Shown here: piece after piece, positions 45,543-53,415 of the stretch | How the letters are laid out: every line of letters begins with the position of its first letter | Position numbering within the stretch: the first letter of the stretch is position 1 | Assembly: GCF_009363855.1 (NCBI RefSeq) | Contig: NZ_CP045423.1 | Location: 1,146,001 to 1,210,000, forward strand | Length of the DNA stretch: 64,000 bases | Direction: 5' to 3' | DNA from: Microvirga thermotolerans | Lineage (GTDB): Bacteria; Pseudomonadota; Alphaproteobacteria; Rhizobiales; Beijerinckiaceae | Notes under the pieces: model-generated | Told to the model about the DNA's origin: nothing | Database searches by the model: none | What the model saw: only the letters and a program-made list of their open reading frames with translations | Translations under genes and position numbers: made by a program

Positions 45543-46862
45543 ATGGCCCTTCAGCAATCGATCGATCTTGCCCTTGCATCCCACATCGGCGACGGCGGTC
45601 TGCCGCGGACCGCGCTCGATGCGGCGCTGGCGGTGGTCGGGCGCGGAATGAAGCGCCTTGCCGAGGACGATGCGACGGGGCGGCTGCCGCTCCTGCACAT
45701 GCCCCGCGTCACGGAGGACCTCGACGGCATCCGCGAGGCCGCGTCGTGGCTGCGCCGGGACGCCACCGACGTGGTGTTCCTCGGCACGGGCGGATCGAGC
45801 CTGGGCGGGCAGACCCTCGCGCAGCTCAAGGACTACGCCGTGCCCGGCGCCGGGCGCTTCGCGGACGGGCCGCGGGTGCATTTCCTCGACAACCTCGACC
45901 CCGTCACCTTCGACCGGGTACTGCACAAATTGCCGCTGTCCTCGACGCGCTTCGTGGCGATCTCGAAATCCGGCGGCACCGGCGAGACGCTCATGCAGAC
46001 CATGGCGGTTCTCTCCGCCCTCGACAGGGCGGGCCTCAAGGCGCGCCCGGCCGATGCGCTCCTCGGCCTCTCGGAGCCGCGCAAGGCAGGGACCCGGAAC
46101 GCCCTGCGCGACCTGCTCGAACCGGAGGGCGTTCGCTTCCTCGATCACCACACGGGCATCGGCGGGCGCTATTCGGTGCTCACCAACGTGGGGCTCCTGC
46201 CCGCCGCCGTGCTCGGCCTCGACATCGCCGCCGTCCGTGCAGGTGCGGCGGAGGCCTACGAACCCTTCCGCGCAGGCCGTCCCGCGGCCGAGACCCCGGC
46301 GGCCGTCGGCGCCGCCCTCAACATCGCCATGGCCCTCGAAGGCAGGAACATCGCCGTCACCATGGCCTATGCGGACCGGCTGGAGCGCTACACCCGCTGG
46401 TGGGTGCAGCTCTGGGCGGAGAGCATCGGCAAGGATGGCAAGGGCTCGCAGCCGGTGGCGGCCATCGGCCCGGTCGACCAGCACAGCCAGCTCCAGCTCT
46501 ATCTCGCGGGTCCGAACGACAAGCTCTTCACGGTGATCACCACCGGCGTCGAAGGGCAGGGGCCCGTCATGGACGCGAAGCTCGCGGAGCGCGCCGGCGC
46601 GGCGGAATTCGCCGGCAAGCACATCGGCGACCTCGTGGCCGCGCAGGGACGGGCCACGGCCGACACGCTCGCCCGCAACCGCCGCCCGACCCGCCGCATC
46701 CACATCGACAGGCTCGACGAGCGGGCCATGGGCGAACTGCTCATGCACGGCATGCTGGAGACGATCCTCACCGGCTACGCGCTCGGCGTCGATCCCTTCG
46801 ACCAGCCGGCGGTGGAGGAGGGCAAGATCCTCGCCAAGCAGTATCTCGCGCAGGCGAAGTGA
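45543..46862 (+). CDS. pgi: Glucose-6-phosphate isomerase
   Basis: A 439-residue enzyme interconverting glucose-6-phosphate and fructose-6-phosphate. SIS-fold signatures: FLGTGGSSLGGQTLAQL, ISKSGGTGETLMQTMAVL, the PGI motif GGRYSVLTNVGLLPAAVLGL, and QPVAAIGPVDQHSQLQLYL. It is shorter than the E. coli form (~550 residues), missing N- and C-terminal extensions, a trait of some alphaproteobacteria. Start: ATG at 45543 with GGAG seven bases before; the frame extends back to a GTG at 45522. Stands between the M16 pair and mutL with sizable gaps on both sides. Confidence 0.94.
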   Translation: MALQQSIDLALASHIGDGGLPRTALDAALAVVGRGMKRLAEDDATGRLPLLHMPRVTEDLDGIREAASWLRRDATDVVFLGTGGSSLGGQTLAQLKDYAVPGAGRFADGPRVHFLDNLDPVTFDRVLHKLPLSSTRFVAISKSGGTGETLMQTMAVLSALDRAGLKARPADALLGLSEPRKAGTRNALRDLLEPEGVRFLDHHTGIGGRYSVLTNVGLLPAAVLGLDIAAVRAGAAEAYEPFRAGRPAAETPAAVGAALNIAMALEGRNIAVTMAYADRLERYTRWWVQLWAESIGKDGKGSQPVAAIGPVDQHSQLQLYLAGPNDKLFTVITTGVEGQGPVMDAKLAERAGAAEFAGKHIGDLVAAQGRATADTLARNRRPTRRIHIDRLDERAMGELLMHGMLETILTGYALGVDPFDQPAVEEGKILAKQYLAQAK

Positions 46863-46915
46863 CGGGCCTTCGGCACGGCAGGAGGAAGCCGCGCCTTTCA
46901 TCATGTTCCTGCCGC

Positions 46916-47019
46916 GTCATGGCCGTCCCCGGACGCGATCCGGGGATCGGACCCGGCCATCCACGCCTTCTCACGGCAGCGCCACCAAGACGGGATCCCC
47001 GGGACGAGCCGGGGATGAC
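46916..47019. repeat. Dispersed repeat with GTCAT...ATGAC inverted ends
   Basis: Begins GTCATGGCCGTCCCCGG and ends CCGGGGATGAC, with internal CCGGACGCGATCCGGGG palindrome and CACGCCTT. Similar to, but distinct from, the elements at 25098-25238 and 49107-49252; sequences of this sort are frequent in Hyphomicrobiales intergenic DNA. Confidence 0.65.
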
Positions 47020-47080
47020 GGCGGTGAGGGGCCAGGGGAGGCGGATTGGCGCCTCGCCCCGAGGGGCTGGCGTCCGCACC

Positions 47081-47116
47081 CCCCTCTCCGGCTCCCCCCG
47101 CAAGGGGGGAGAGGGC
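47081..47116. repeat. C-rich palindromic repeat
   Basis: Core TCCCCCC-GCAA-GGGGGGA (47093-47110) with flanking CCCTC / GAGGG. Same style as the hairpins at 30508-30534 and 30581-30610. Confidence 0.6.
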
Positions 47117-47254
47117 ACGTCGGCGCTGCCCGCGCTTGCAAGGGACATCCCGGACCCAGCCCGCTTCCTGCGGGCATGAATGTCGCGCCTTCTGGAAAGC
47201 CCTGCCCGCGCGCCTTATTGTCATGAGCCGATTCTCGAAGATCTAAAGGGCCTC

Positions 47255-49096
47255 ATGGCTGTCCGCCGACTCGATCCCGTCCTCGTCGACCGCATCGCCG
47301 CCGGCGAGGTGGTCGAGCGCCCTGCGGCCGCCGTGAAGGAGCTCGTGGAGAACGCCATCGACGCGGGGGCGAGCTCCATCGAGATCGCCGTCGAGGCGGG
47401 CGGACGCCGCCTGATCCGCATCGTCGACGACGGGGCGGGCATGACGCCGGAGGACCTCGAACTCGCCGTCGAGCGCCACGCCACCTCCAAGATCCCGGAC
47501 GGCGACCTGTTCGCCATCGGCACCCTCGGCTTCCGCGGCGAGGCGCTGCCTTCCATCGGCGCGGTGGCGCGCCTTGCCATCACCACCCGCACCGCCGAGG
47601 CCGAGACGGGCTCCGCCATCGTGGTCGAGGCGGGCGTGAAGGGGCCGGTGCGGCCCGTGGCGGCGCCGAAGGGCACGAAGGTCGAGGTGACCGATCTCTT
47701 CGCCGCCACCCCGGCGCGGCTGAAGTTCCTCAAGAGCGACCGCGCCGAGGCACAGGCCGTCGCGGAGGTCGTCAAGCGCCTCGCCATCGCCCATCCCACC
47801 ATCCGCTTCACCCTCACGGGCGAGCACGTCACGTCCTTCACCTGTCCCCCGGAGCCGGAGGGCGAGCACGGCTTCCTCCGCCGCCTGTCGCGGGTGCTGG
47901 GGCCGGAGTTCAACGACAACGCCATGGCCGTCGCGGTGGAGCGCGAGGGCGTGCGCCTCACGGGCTTCGCGGGCCTGCCGACCTTCCATCGCGGCACGTC
48001 CACGCACATCCACTTCGTGGTCAACGGGCGGCCCGTGCGCGACAAGCTCCTGCTCGGCGCGGTGCGCGGCGCCTATGCGGACGTGATGGCCTCCGACCGG
48101 CATCCGGTCCTCGCCCTGATGATCGACTGCGATCCCCGTGCCGTCGACGTGAACGTGCATCCCGCCAAGACGGAGGTGCGCTTCCGCGATCCCGCCTTCG
48201 TGCGGGGCTTCGTGGTCGCGGCCCTGAAGGAGGCGATCGTCCGCTCGGGCTTCCGCTCCGCGACGACCGGCGGCGCGCGCACCCTGGAGAGCCTGCGTCC
48301 GCAGGCGGCGCCGCCCGTGCGGCCGGTCTCCGTGGCCCACCGGGCGCCGTCGTTCCGGCATACCCATGCCTTCGCGGGCTGGCAGGCCCCGCACGACACG
48401 ATGCTGCGGAGCGCGGGGCTCGCGGAAGCGCAGGCGAGCCTGCCCGACATCGCCGCTCCCTCCGCCGACAGCCGCGCCGCTTTCGCCGAGCCGGACGCGG
48501 GCGCCGAGCATGCGCCCCTCGGCGCCGCCCGCGCCCAGATCCACGGCACCTACATCGTGGCCCAGACGCAGGACGGCATCGTCATCGTCGATCAGCACGC
48601 GGCCCACGAGCGCCTCGTCTACGAGCGCCTGAAGCGCGAGCGCGCCGCCTCGGGCATCGCCCGTCAGCTCCTGCTGATTCCCGAGGTGGTGGACCTCGAC
48701 CCGGTGGACGCGGACCGGGTCATGGCGGAGGCCGCCACGCTCGAGAGCCTCGGTCTCGTGCTGGAGCCGTTCGGTCCCGGCGCGATCCTCGTGCGCGAGG
48801 TGCCCGCGGCGCTGGCGGGCGGGCGCATCAAGGCCCTGGTGCAGGACGTGGCCGACGCTCTCGCCGAGTGGGGGCAGGGGGCTTCGACTCCCCTGGAGGA
48901 GCGGCTCGACGCGGTGCTCTCCCGCATGTCCTGCCACGGCTCGGTGCGCGCAGGCCGGCGCATGAAGCCCGAAGAAATGAACGCGCTCCTCCGCGAGATG
49001 GAAACCACGCCCCTGTCCGGCCAGTGCAACCACGGTCGCCCCACCTACGTGGAGCTGAAGCTCGCCGACATCGAGCGCCTGTTCGGCCGGCGCTAG
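47255..49096 (+). CDS. mutL: DNA mismatch repair protein MutL
   Basis: A 613-residue GHKL ATPase that links MutS mismatch recognition to downstream repair. N-terminal motifs: IAAGEVVERPAAAVKELVEN, DAGA, DDGAGM, HATSKI, and GTLGFRGEALPSIG. A flexible linker (~330-420) precedes the C-terminal dimerisation domain. The endonuclease motif DQHAAHERLVYERL is the DQHAxxER type with the x2E, meaning it is a nicking MutL, and a distal CHGSVRAG motif is present. Start: ATG at 47255, 7 bases after AAGGGC; the frame extends to 47180. No mutS nearby. Confidence 0.96.
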   Translation: MAVRRLDPVLVDRIAAGEVVERPAAAVKELVENAIDAGASSIEIAVEAGGRRLIRIVDDGAGMTPEDLELAVERHATSKIPDGDLFAIGTLGFRGEALPSIGAVARLAITTRTAEAETGSAIVVEAGVKGPVRPVAAPKGTKVEVTDLFAATPARLKFLKSDRAEAQAVAEVVKRLAIAHPTIRFTLTGEHVTSFTCPPEPEGEHGFLRRLSRVLGPEFNDNAMAVAVEREGVRLTGFAGLPTFHRGTSTHIHFVVNGRPVRDKLLLGAVRGAYADVMASDRHPVLALMIDCDPRAVDVNVHPAKTEVRFRDPAFVRGFVVAALKEAIVRSGFRSATTGGARTLESLRPQAAPPVRPVSVAHRAPSFRHTHAFAGWQAPHDTMLRSAGLAEAQASLPDIAAPSADSRAAFAEPDAGAEHAPLGAARAQIHGTYIVAQTQDGIVIVDQHAAHERLVYERLKRERAASGIARQLLLIPEVVDLDPVDADRVMAEAATLESLGLVLEPFGPGAILVREVPAALAGGRIKALVQDVADALAEWGQGASTPLEERLDAVLSRMSCHGSVRAGRRMKPEEMNALLREMETTPLSGQCNHGRPTYVELKLADIERLFGRR

Positions 49097-49106
49097 GCCA
49101 AGCCCC

Positions 49107-49252
49107 GTCATTCCGGGATGGCCCGTAAGGGCCAGGCCCGGAACCCATAGCCGCTGACGATGCCGGACCGGGCGCAACGGCTGCCATGGCTCTTCGTTCC
49201 GAGATGCCGGTGGTTATGGATTCCGGGCTCGCCTGCGGCGCCCCGGAATGAC
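49107..49252. repeat. Dispersed repeat, copy 2 of the 25098-25238 family
   Basis: GTCATTCCGGG at the left and CCCCGGAATGAC at the right are inverted ends. Internal CCCGGAACCCATAGCCGC and TGACG align with copy 1. Noncoding, between mutL and the exported hypothetical gene. Confidence 0.7.
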
Positions 49253-49290
49253 GGAGCGGAGGCTTCGGAATTCTTCGGAACGGACCGTCC

Positions 49291-50037
49291 CTAGAACGCG
49301 AGGGGCGTGCCGGATACCGGCTCGAGGGCGTCGCCCCTGCGCTCGTAGACGACGGTCGATGTCGAGGAACGGCCGTTCTTCTTCCCGCGATAGCTCACCG
49401 TCAGGCGTCCCGCGGCGTCCATGGTCCAGGACCCTTTGAGGGCGGTGCAGGAGCGGCCGGCCGTGCCCGCGCCGCAGGTGTCGTGGGACAGGACGATGCC
49501 GTCCTCCGGGCCGATCCGCACCGCCTCGCCGTTGCGGAAGACGAAGACCTGGAGAACGCTCGTGGTCTCGCCCTGGAACGTGCCGCCGCCTTCCACCGCG
49601 ATGCCGTCGTCCGTTCCGACGCGCACGGGCGTGATGGCGGTCACGTCTCCCCAGGAACCGGCTTCGGTGAACTCGTGGTGATGCGCCACCGTGACAAGGC
49701 GATCCCCGTCGCGCCGCAGGAACGTGGCGCTGATCTTCGCGCCGCAGCCGTGGCAGGCGTCGCCCGGCTTCTGGCTGAAGGTGAACAGGACCACCGCGTC
49801 GCCGAAGGCGTTCGCCTGGTAGGGATGGACGCAGGGATCGGGCTCCGGGTCGTCGGGATCGTCCCTGCGCTCGGGGACATTGGGATAGGCGGCCTTCACG
49901 GCGGCGCGCAGGAGGGCATGTCCGCGCATCGCCGCGGCGGAGCCGGGGCAGAGCGGCATCGGCGCGCCCTGGGCCCGCGTGCCCTGCGCGGCGATGAGAA
50001 GGCTCGCGGCGGCGAGCAGGACAAGACGCCCGATCAT
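49291..50037 (-). CDS. Exported hypothetical protein
   Basis: A 248-residue protein of unknown family. Signal peptide MIGRLVLLAAASLLIAAQGT with cleavage near RAQG. The mature part is beta-rich and Cys-containing (MPLCPGSAAAMRGHALLRAA, DPCVHPYQANAFGDAVVLFT, GDACHGCGAKISATFLR with a CxxC, HDTCGAGTAGRSCTALKGSW). Likely periplasmic with disulfides. Start: ATG at 50037, beginning the signal peptide; the ribosome site is weak, and the frame extends to 50133. No domain was recognised. Confidence 0.78.
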   Translation of the reverse strand: MIGRLVLLAAASLLIAAQGTRAQGAPMPLCPGSAAAMRGHALLRAAVKAAYPNVPERRDDPDDPEPDPCVHPYQANAFGDAVVLFTFSQKPGDACHGCGAKISATFLRRDGDRLVTVAHHHEFTEAGSWGDVTAITPVRVGTDDGIAVEGGGTFQGETTSVLQVFVFRNGEAVRIGPEDGIVLSHDTCGAGTAGRSCTALKGSWTMDAAGRLTVSYRGKKNGRSSTSTVVYERRGDALEPVSGTPLAF

Positions 50038-50178
50038 GGGAACGGCACCGACGCTCGAGGCCGATGGCGGCCCGGAGTTCCATAGCCGATTTCCATGGCG
50101 CCGCAACGGAAAGATCGCGGTGCCGCCGCACACTTTCCGGTCCTGTGGCGGCGTTGCAAGCCCCGGTCGGGCGGTGCC

Positions 50179-51219
50179 TCAGAAGCGGGTGATCACGGCG
50201 ATGCCGGTGCCCTCGAAGCGGTCCATGGCCATGAGCGCCGCGGGCGCCTCCTCGAGCGCGATGTGGCGCCCGACGAGCCGCTGCGGCGCGAGCCGGCCGG
50301 CCGCGATCATCGCCATCATCGCGTCGTAGCGGAAGGCCTGCATCCCGTGGCTGCCGTAGATTTCGAGCTCGTGCGCGATGACCTTGTCCATGGGGATCTG
50401 CGGTCTCGCATGCTCGCCGAGCATCAGCCCCACCTGCACGTGGCGGCCGCGGCGGCGGAGGTTGGCGATGGAGTTGAAGCAGGTCGCCGGGTGCCCCAGG
50501 GCGTCGATGGAGGCATGGGCGCCGCCCCCGGTGATCTCCCGGACCGCCTCCGCCACGTCCGCTCCGTCCGCGGCCCGGACCGTCGCCACGGCGCCGAGCG
50601 CCCGGGCGAGGTCGAGCTTGTCCTGCGCGATGTCGACGGCGACCGGGTTCGCGCCCATGGCGGCGGCGATCATGATCGCGGAGAGGCCGACGCCGCCGCA
50701 GCCGTGCACCGCCACCCACTCGCCGGGCTTCACGCGGGCCTGGTCGACCACGGCGCGGAAGGAGGTCACGAACCGGCAGCCGAGGCTCGCGGCGGTGGCG
50801 AAGTCGAGGCTCTCCGGCAGCGCGACGAGGTTGAGGTCCGCGCGGTCGAGGGCCACGTATTCCGCGAAGGAGCCCCAGGCGGTGAAGCCCGGCTGGAACT
50901 GGCGCTCGCAGACCTGCTGGTTGCCGGAATGGCATTCCCGGCAATGGCCGCAGCCGGCGACGAAGGGAACGGTGACCCGGTCTCCCGCCTTCCAGCGGGT
51001 GACGCGCGCACCCGTGGCGACGACGGTGCCCGCCAGCTCGTGGCCGGGCACGTGCGGCAGCACGATGTCGGGATCGTGCCCCATCCAGCCGTGCCAGTCG
51101 CTCCGACACAGCCCCGTCGCCTCCACCTTCACCACCACGCCCTCGGGGGAGGGCGCCGGATCCGGCACGGTCTGCACGCGCGGCGGCCGGCCGAACTGCT
51201 CGTAGACGACGGCTTTCAT
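50179..51219 (-). CDS. Zinc-dependent alcohol dehydrogenase family protein
   Basis: A 346-residue medium-chain dehydrogenase. Catalytic zinc ligands are in [12 protein letters not shown] and GHELAGTV; the structural-zinc cysteines are in [20 protein letters not shown]-binding GxGxx[16 protein letters not shown], followed by Asp in VAVDIAQ, favouring NAD over NADP. It most likely oxidises or reduces small alcohols/aldehydes; the substrate is not determined. Start: ATG at 51219 with GGAAGG close upstream; the frame extends to 51705. Standalone gene. Confidence 0.93.
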   Translation of the reverse strand: MKAVVYEQFGRPPRVQTVPDPAPSPEGVVVKVEATGLCRSDWHGWMGHDPDIVLPHVPGHELAGTVVATGARVTRWKAGDRVTVPFVAGCGHCRECHSGNQQVCERQFQPGFTAWGSFAEYVALDRADLNLVALPESLDFATAASLGCRFVTSFRAVVDQARVKPGEWVAVHGCGGVGLSAIMIAAAMGANPVAVDIAQDKLDLARALGAVATVRAADGADVAEAVREITGGGAHASIDALGHPATCFNSIANLRRRGRHVQVGLMLGEHARPQIPMDKVIAHELEIYGSHGMQAFRYDAMMAMIAAGRLAPQRLVGRHIALEEAPAALMAMDRFEGTGIAVITRF

Positions 51220-52057
51220 GGAAGGTCCTTCCTCTTCATGCGAGGGTGGTTTAGCCCGCGGGTGACGGAGGGGCAAATGCCCCGCAGATGCCCCGCAAAT
51301 GCCCCGAATGACGCGAGAGGCAGGACGCGGCCTTCCCCGCCGGTCCCGGAGGTTTCCGCGAAGCGCTGCGCAGCCTTGCCCGCCTGCGGATCGCGGAGGG
51401 CACGGGCAGCGCCGTCGCGCCCCTGCCCCTCCCCTTCGCAAGCCGGGTGGTCCCGACTTGCGCACCGGAAGAGCCGATCCCGGGGCGACGCGTGATCGGC
51501 GGGGGAGGGAACGCGTCGCGCTTCCCGCGCACCGCCGTCCGACCGGACCGGCCCGGCCATGCCGCCGGAGATGAGCCGTGAGAAGCACGCACGCCGCCGC
51601 GTCCTCCGGGCGCGTGGGCCCGGAGGGGCGGCGGGGTCGAGGGGGCACGAGGGTCGCTCCGGCTCGGGGGAAGGAAGGGGTGAAGGCAATGAGCCGCAGC
51701 GTCATCGCGCCCGGTTCTTTTCCGGCGGACCGGCGGCGGAGGCTCCGGGGATGGCCCGGACGCGGGGCGGCGTTGACGAACGCCGGCGGCGCCGGACGGC
51801 CCGGAGCCCCGGCGGTGCCGGGGCCGCCCGCGGCCGGCGCGTGCGTGGCGCGCGGGCGCGGGACCGGTCCCGTCCCCGCATTCGGCGACGCCTCGCGAGC
51901 GCGCCCCTCGGCGGGACGGGATGCGTCACGATATAGCCGAGCTTGGCGCCGCTGTCAAGAACGAAAGCGGAACATTGCTGCGGGCGCACCTTGCCCGCGA
52001 TTACCCTCTTCGAATACGAAGGTGAAGGGACCTCTCCCCATCGGCGACAAACTCGGC
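51220..52057. other. Long GC-rich gene-free interval
   Basis: About 840 bases upstream of the dehydrogenase (minus) and the next plus-strand gene. Very high GC around 51560-51930, so long random open frames occur in several frames, none with a ribosome site or family-like composition. Contains a repeat related to the hisS-aminotransferase interval (51388-51432). Nothing else was identified. Confidence 0.55.
51388..51432. repeat. Short dispersed repeat shared with 30476-30518
   Basis: GGATCGCGGAGGGCACGGGC, then AGCGC and a C-rich run. The 30476-30518 copy reads GGATCGCCGAGGGCACAGGC with the same following AGCGC. Noncoding in both places. Confidence 0.5.
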
Positions 52058-52831
52058 ATGAGCTACCGAGCGACCTTGGTGCTTGCGTTCATCTGCACGG
52101 CGGCCCTGACGGGGCCTGCATCGGCGCACCGCCCCTATTTCACGCAAGTGGAGAAGATCCGGCTCCCGAGCGGTGAGATGGGAGAGGTTCGTCTCCTCAA
52201 CGGGGACGGAATCTTTGGCCCCGATCCGGTCAGGCCAATCGTCGTCGACCGACACCGGCGCCTCGTCGCGAGAGGCCCGAAAGCGCAGGCCTATGCGGTT
52301 TCCTGCAATCGGGATCACGATTGTTCGATTGTCGATCTTTCGTCCGGGCAGGCCTTGGATCTGGATCCCTCAACGTTCCGGCAAGGGGCCTTGCAGCCGG
52401 AAGCCGCACCTTATGATCGCACGGACGACTGGGATCTCGAAGACGGGGCGGACAGTTGGGGATTTGCTCCGAGGGGGGCGACCTTCGCGGAGTATTGGAT
52501 CGCCAGCTTGAGCCTCGCCGGCGAAAGGCGCATCGTCATCTTTCTCATGGTCGGGCTTGCGGCGTTGGGGTCCCTGTTCCTCGTCAGGTTCCGCTCGAAA
52601 CCGGCACAGCCTGGATCTTCTTCGCTCGTGCGAGCGATGGCGTTCCTTGCCGGTCTCGCGGGGCTCTGTTTCGCCTCGCTGGTCAATCTCCATGTGGCGA
52701 TCGTAGGCGGTCTGACCCTGGAGCTTTGGTTCATCTCGTCCTGTGCCGGTACCGGCATCGCCCTTGTCCTCGGCCGGGTCCTGGGCTGGAGCGCCCGAAG
52801 GTTCGCGAGGAAGCGCGTTAACGCAGCGTGA
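52058..52831 (+). CDS. Exported, membrane-anchored hypothetical protein
   Basis: A 257-residue protein without a recognised domain. Signal peptide MSYRATLVLAFICTAALTGP (cut near ASAH); an extracytoplasmic part (~28-160) with two Cys (VSCNRDHDCSIVDLS); then three hydrophobic helices: IVIFLMVGLAALGSLFLVRF, MAFLAGLAGLCFASLVNLHV, and LELWFISSCAGTGIALVLGR, with a basic end. Start: ATG at 52058; the frame extends to 51578 in low-complexity GC-rich DNA that is not coding-like. Base composition is lower in GC than neighbours, hinting at a different origin. Convergent with rsmD, 13 bp apart. Confidence 0.72.
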   Translation: MSYRATLVLAFICTAALTGPASAHRPYFTQVEKIRLPSGEMGEVRLLNGDGIFGPDPVRPIVVDRHRRLVARGPKAQAYAVSCNRDHDCSIVDLSSGQALDLDPSTFRQGALQPEAAPYDRTDDWDLEDGADSWGFAPRGATFAEYWIASLSLAGERRIVIFLMVGLAALGSLFLVRFRSKPAQPGSSSLVRAMAFLAGLAGLCFASLVNLHVAIVGGLTLELWFISSCAGTGIALVLGRVLGWSARRFARKRVNAA

Positions 52832-52844
52832 TGCGGCCAGGGCG

Positions 52845-53402
52845 TCACTTCGTAAACCGCCCGAACACCACCTTCGTCTCCCCGTAGTCCCGCCGCTCGA
52901 TCTCCGCGAAACCCTCCGGCAGGGCGATGTCGACGCCCTGGGCTTCCTCCACCACCACGAGAGCATCGGGGGTGAGCCAGCCGCCTTCGGCGCAGGAGCG
53001 GAGGGCCCTCGGGGCCAGGTCCCTGCCGTAGGGCGGGTCGCAGAACACGAGGGAGAAGGGGGCGTTCGGGGCCGCCGCGCCCATGCGGGTCGCGTCGCGG
53101 CGGAAGAGGCGCGTGGCGCCGCCCGCGCCGAGGGTCTCCACGTTCTCGCGGATGATGCCGCGCGCCTGCGCCCCGTCATCGACGAAAAGCGCGAAGGCCG
53201 CTCCGCGCGAAAGCGCCTCGAGCCCCATGGCGCCGGTGCCGGCGAACAGGTCGAGCACGCGCGCGCCCTCGACGGGATCGTCGTAGCCGTGCTGGAGAAT
53301 GTTGAAGATCGTCTCGCGCAGGCGGTCCGAGGTCGGGCGGATCGCGTCCGAACTCGGCCCCTTGAGCGAGCGGCCGCGCCAGCGCCCGCCCACGATTCTC
53401 AT
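52845..53402 (-). CDS. rsmD: 16S rRNA (guanine966-N2)-methyltransferase RsmD
   Basis: A 185-residue SAM-dependent enzyme methylating G966 of 16S rRNA. MRIVGGRWRGRSL at the N-terminus, SAM motif I VLDLFAGTGAMGLEALSRGA, and catalytic motif FCDPPYGRDL are all typical. It starts 13 bp after the rluB-like gene ends, so the two are probably cotranscribed, a common arrangement in alphaproteobacteria. Confidence 0.95.
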   Translation of the reverse strand: MRIVGGRWRGRSLKGPSSDAIRPTSDRLRETIFNILQHGYDDPVEGARVLDLFAGTGAMGLEALSRGAAFALFVDDGAQARGIIRENVETLGAGGATRLFRRDATRMGAAAPNAPFSLVFCDPPYGRDLAPRALRSCAEGGWLTPDALVVVEEAQGVDIALPEGFAEIERRDYGETKVVFGRFTK

Positions 53403-53415
53403 CGCTCAATCCCCC

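Larger units (their letters stand above)
46863..47254. other. Intergenic repeats before mutL
   Basis: About 390 bases without a gene. Two repeats are seen: a GTCAT-bounded element (46916-47019) and a C-rich hairpin (47081-47116). The end includes the mutL ribosome site. Confidence 0.6.

Noticed and set aside
43408-45579. 723-residue minus-strand ORF opposite the M16 genes
   Set aside because: Composition and position mark it as a shadow of the M16 pair.
47243-49177. 644-residue minus-strand ORF opposite mutL
   Set aside because: Shadow of mutL; no own ribosome site or domain.
51578-52057. Upstream extension of the exported protein at 52058
   Set aside because: 160 residues of Arg/Gly/Ala/Pro low complexity before a clear signal peptide; the ATG at 52058 begins the hydrophobic leader.
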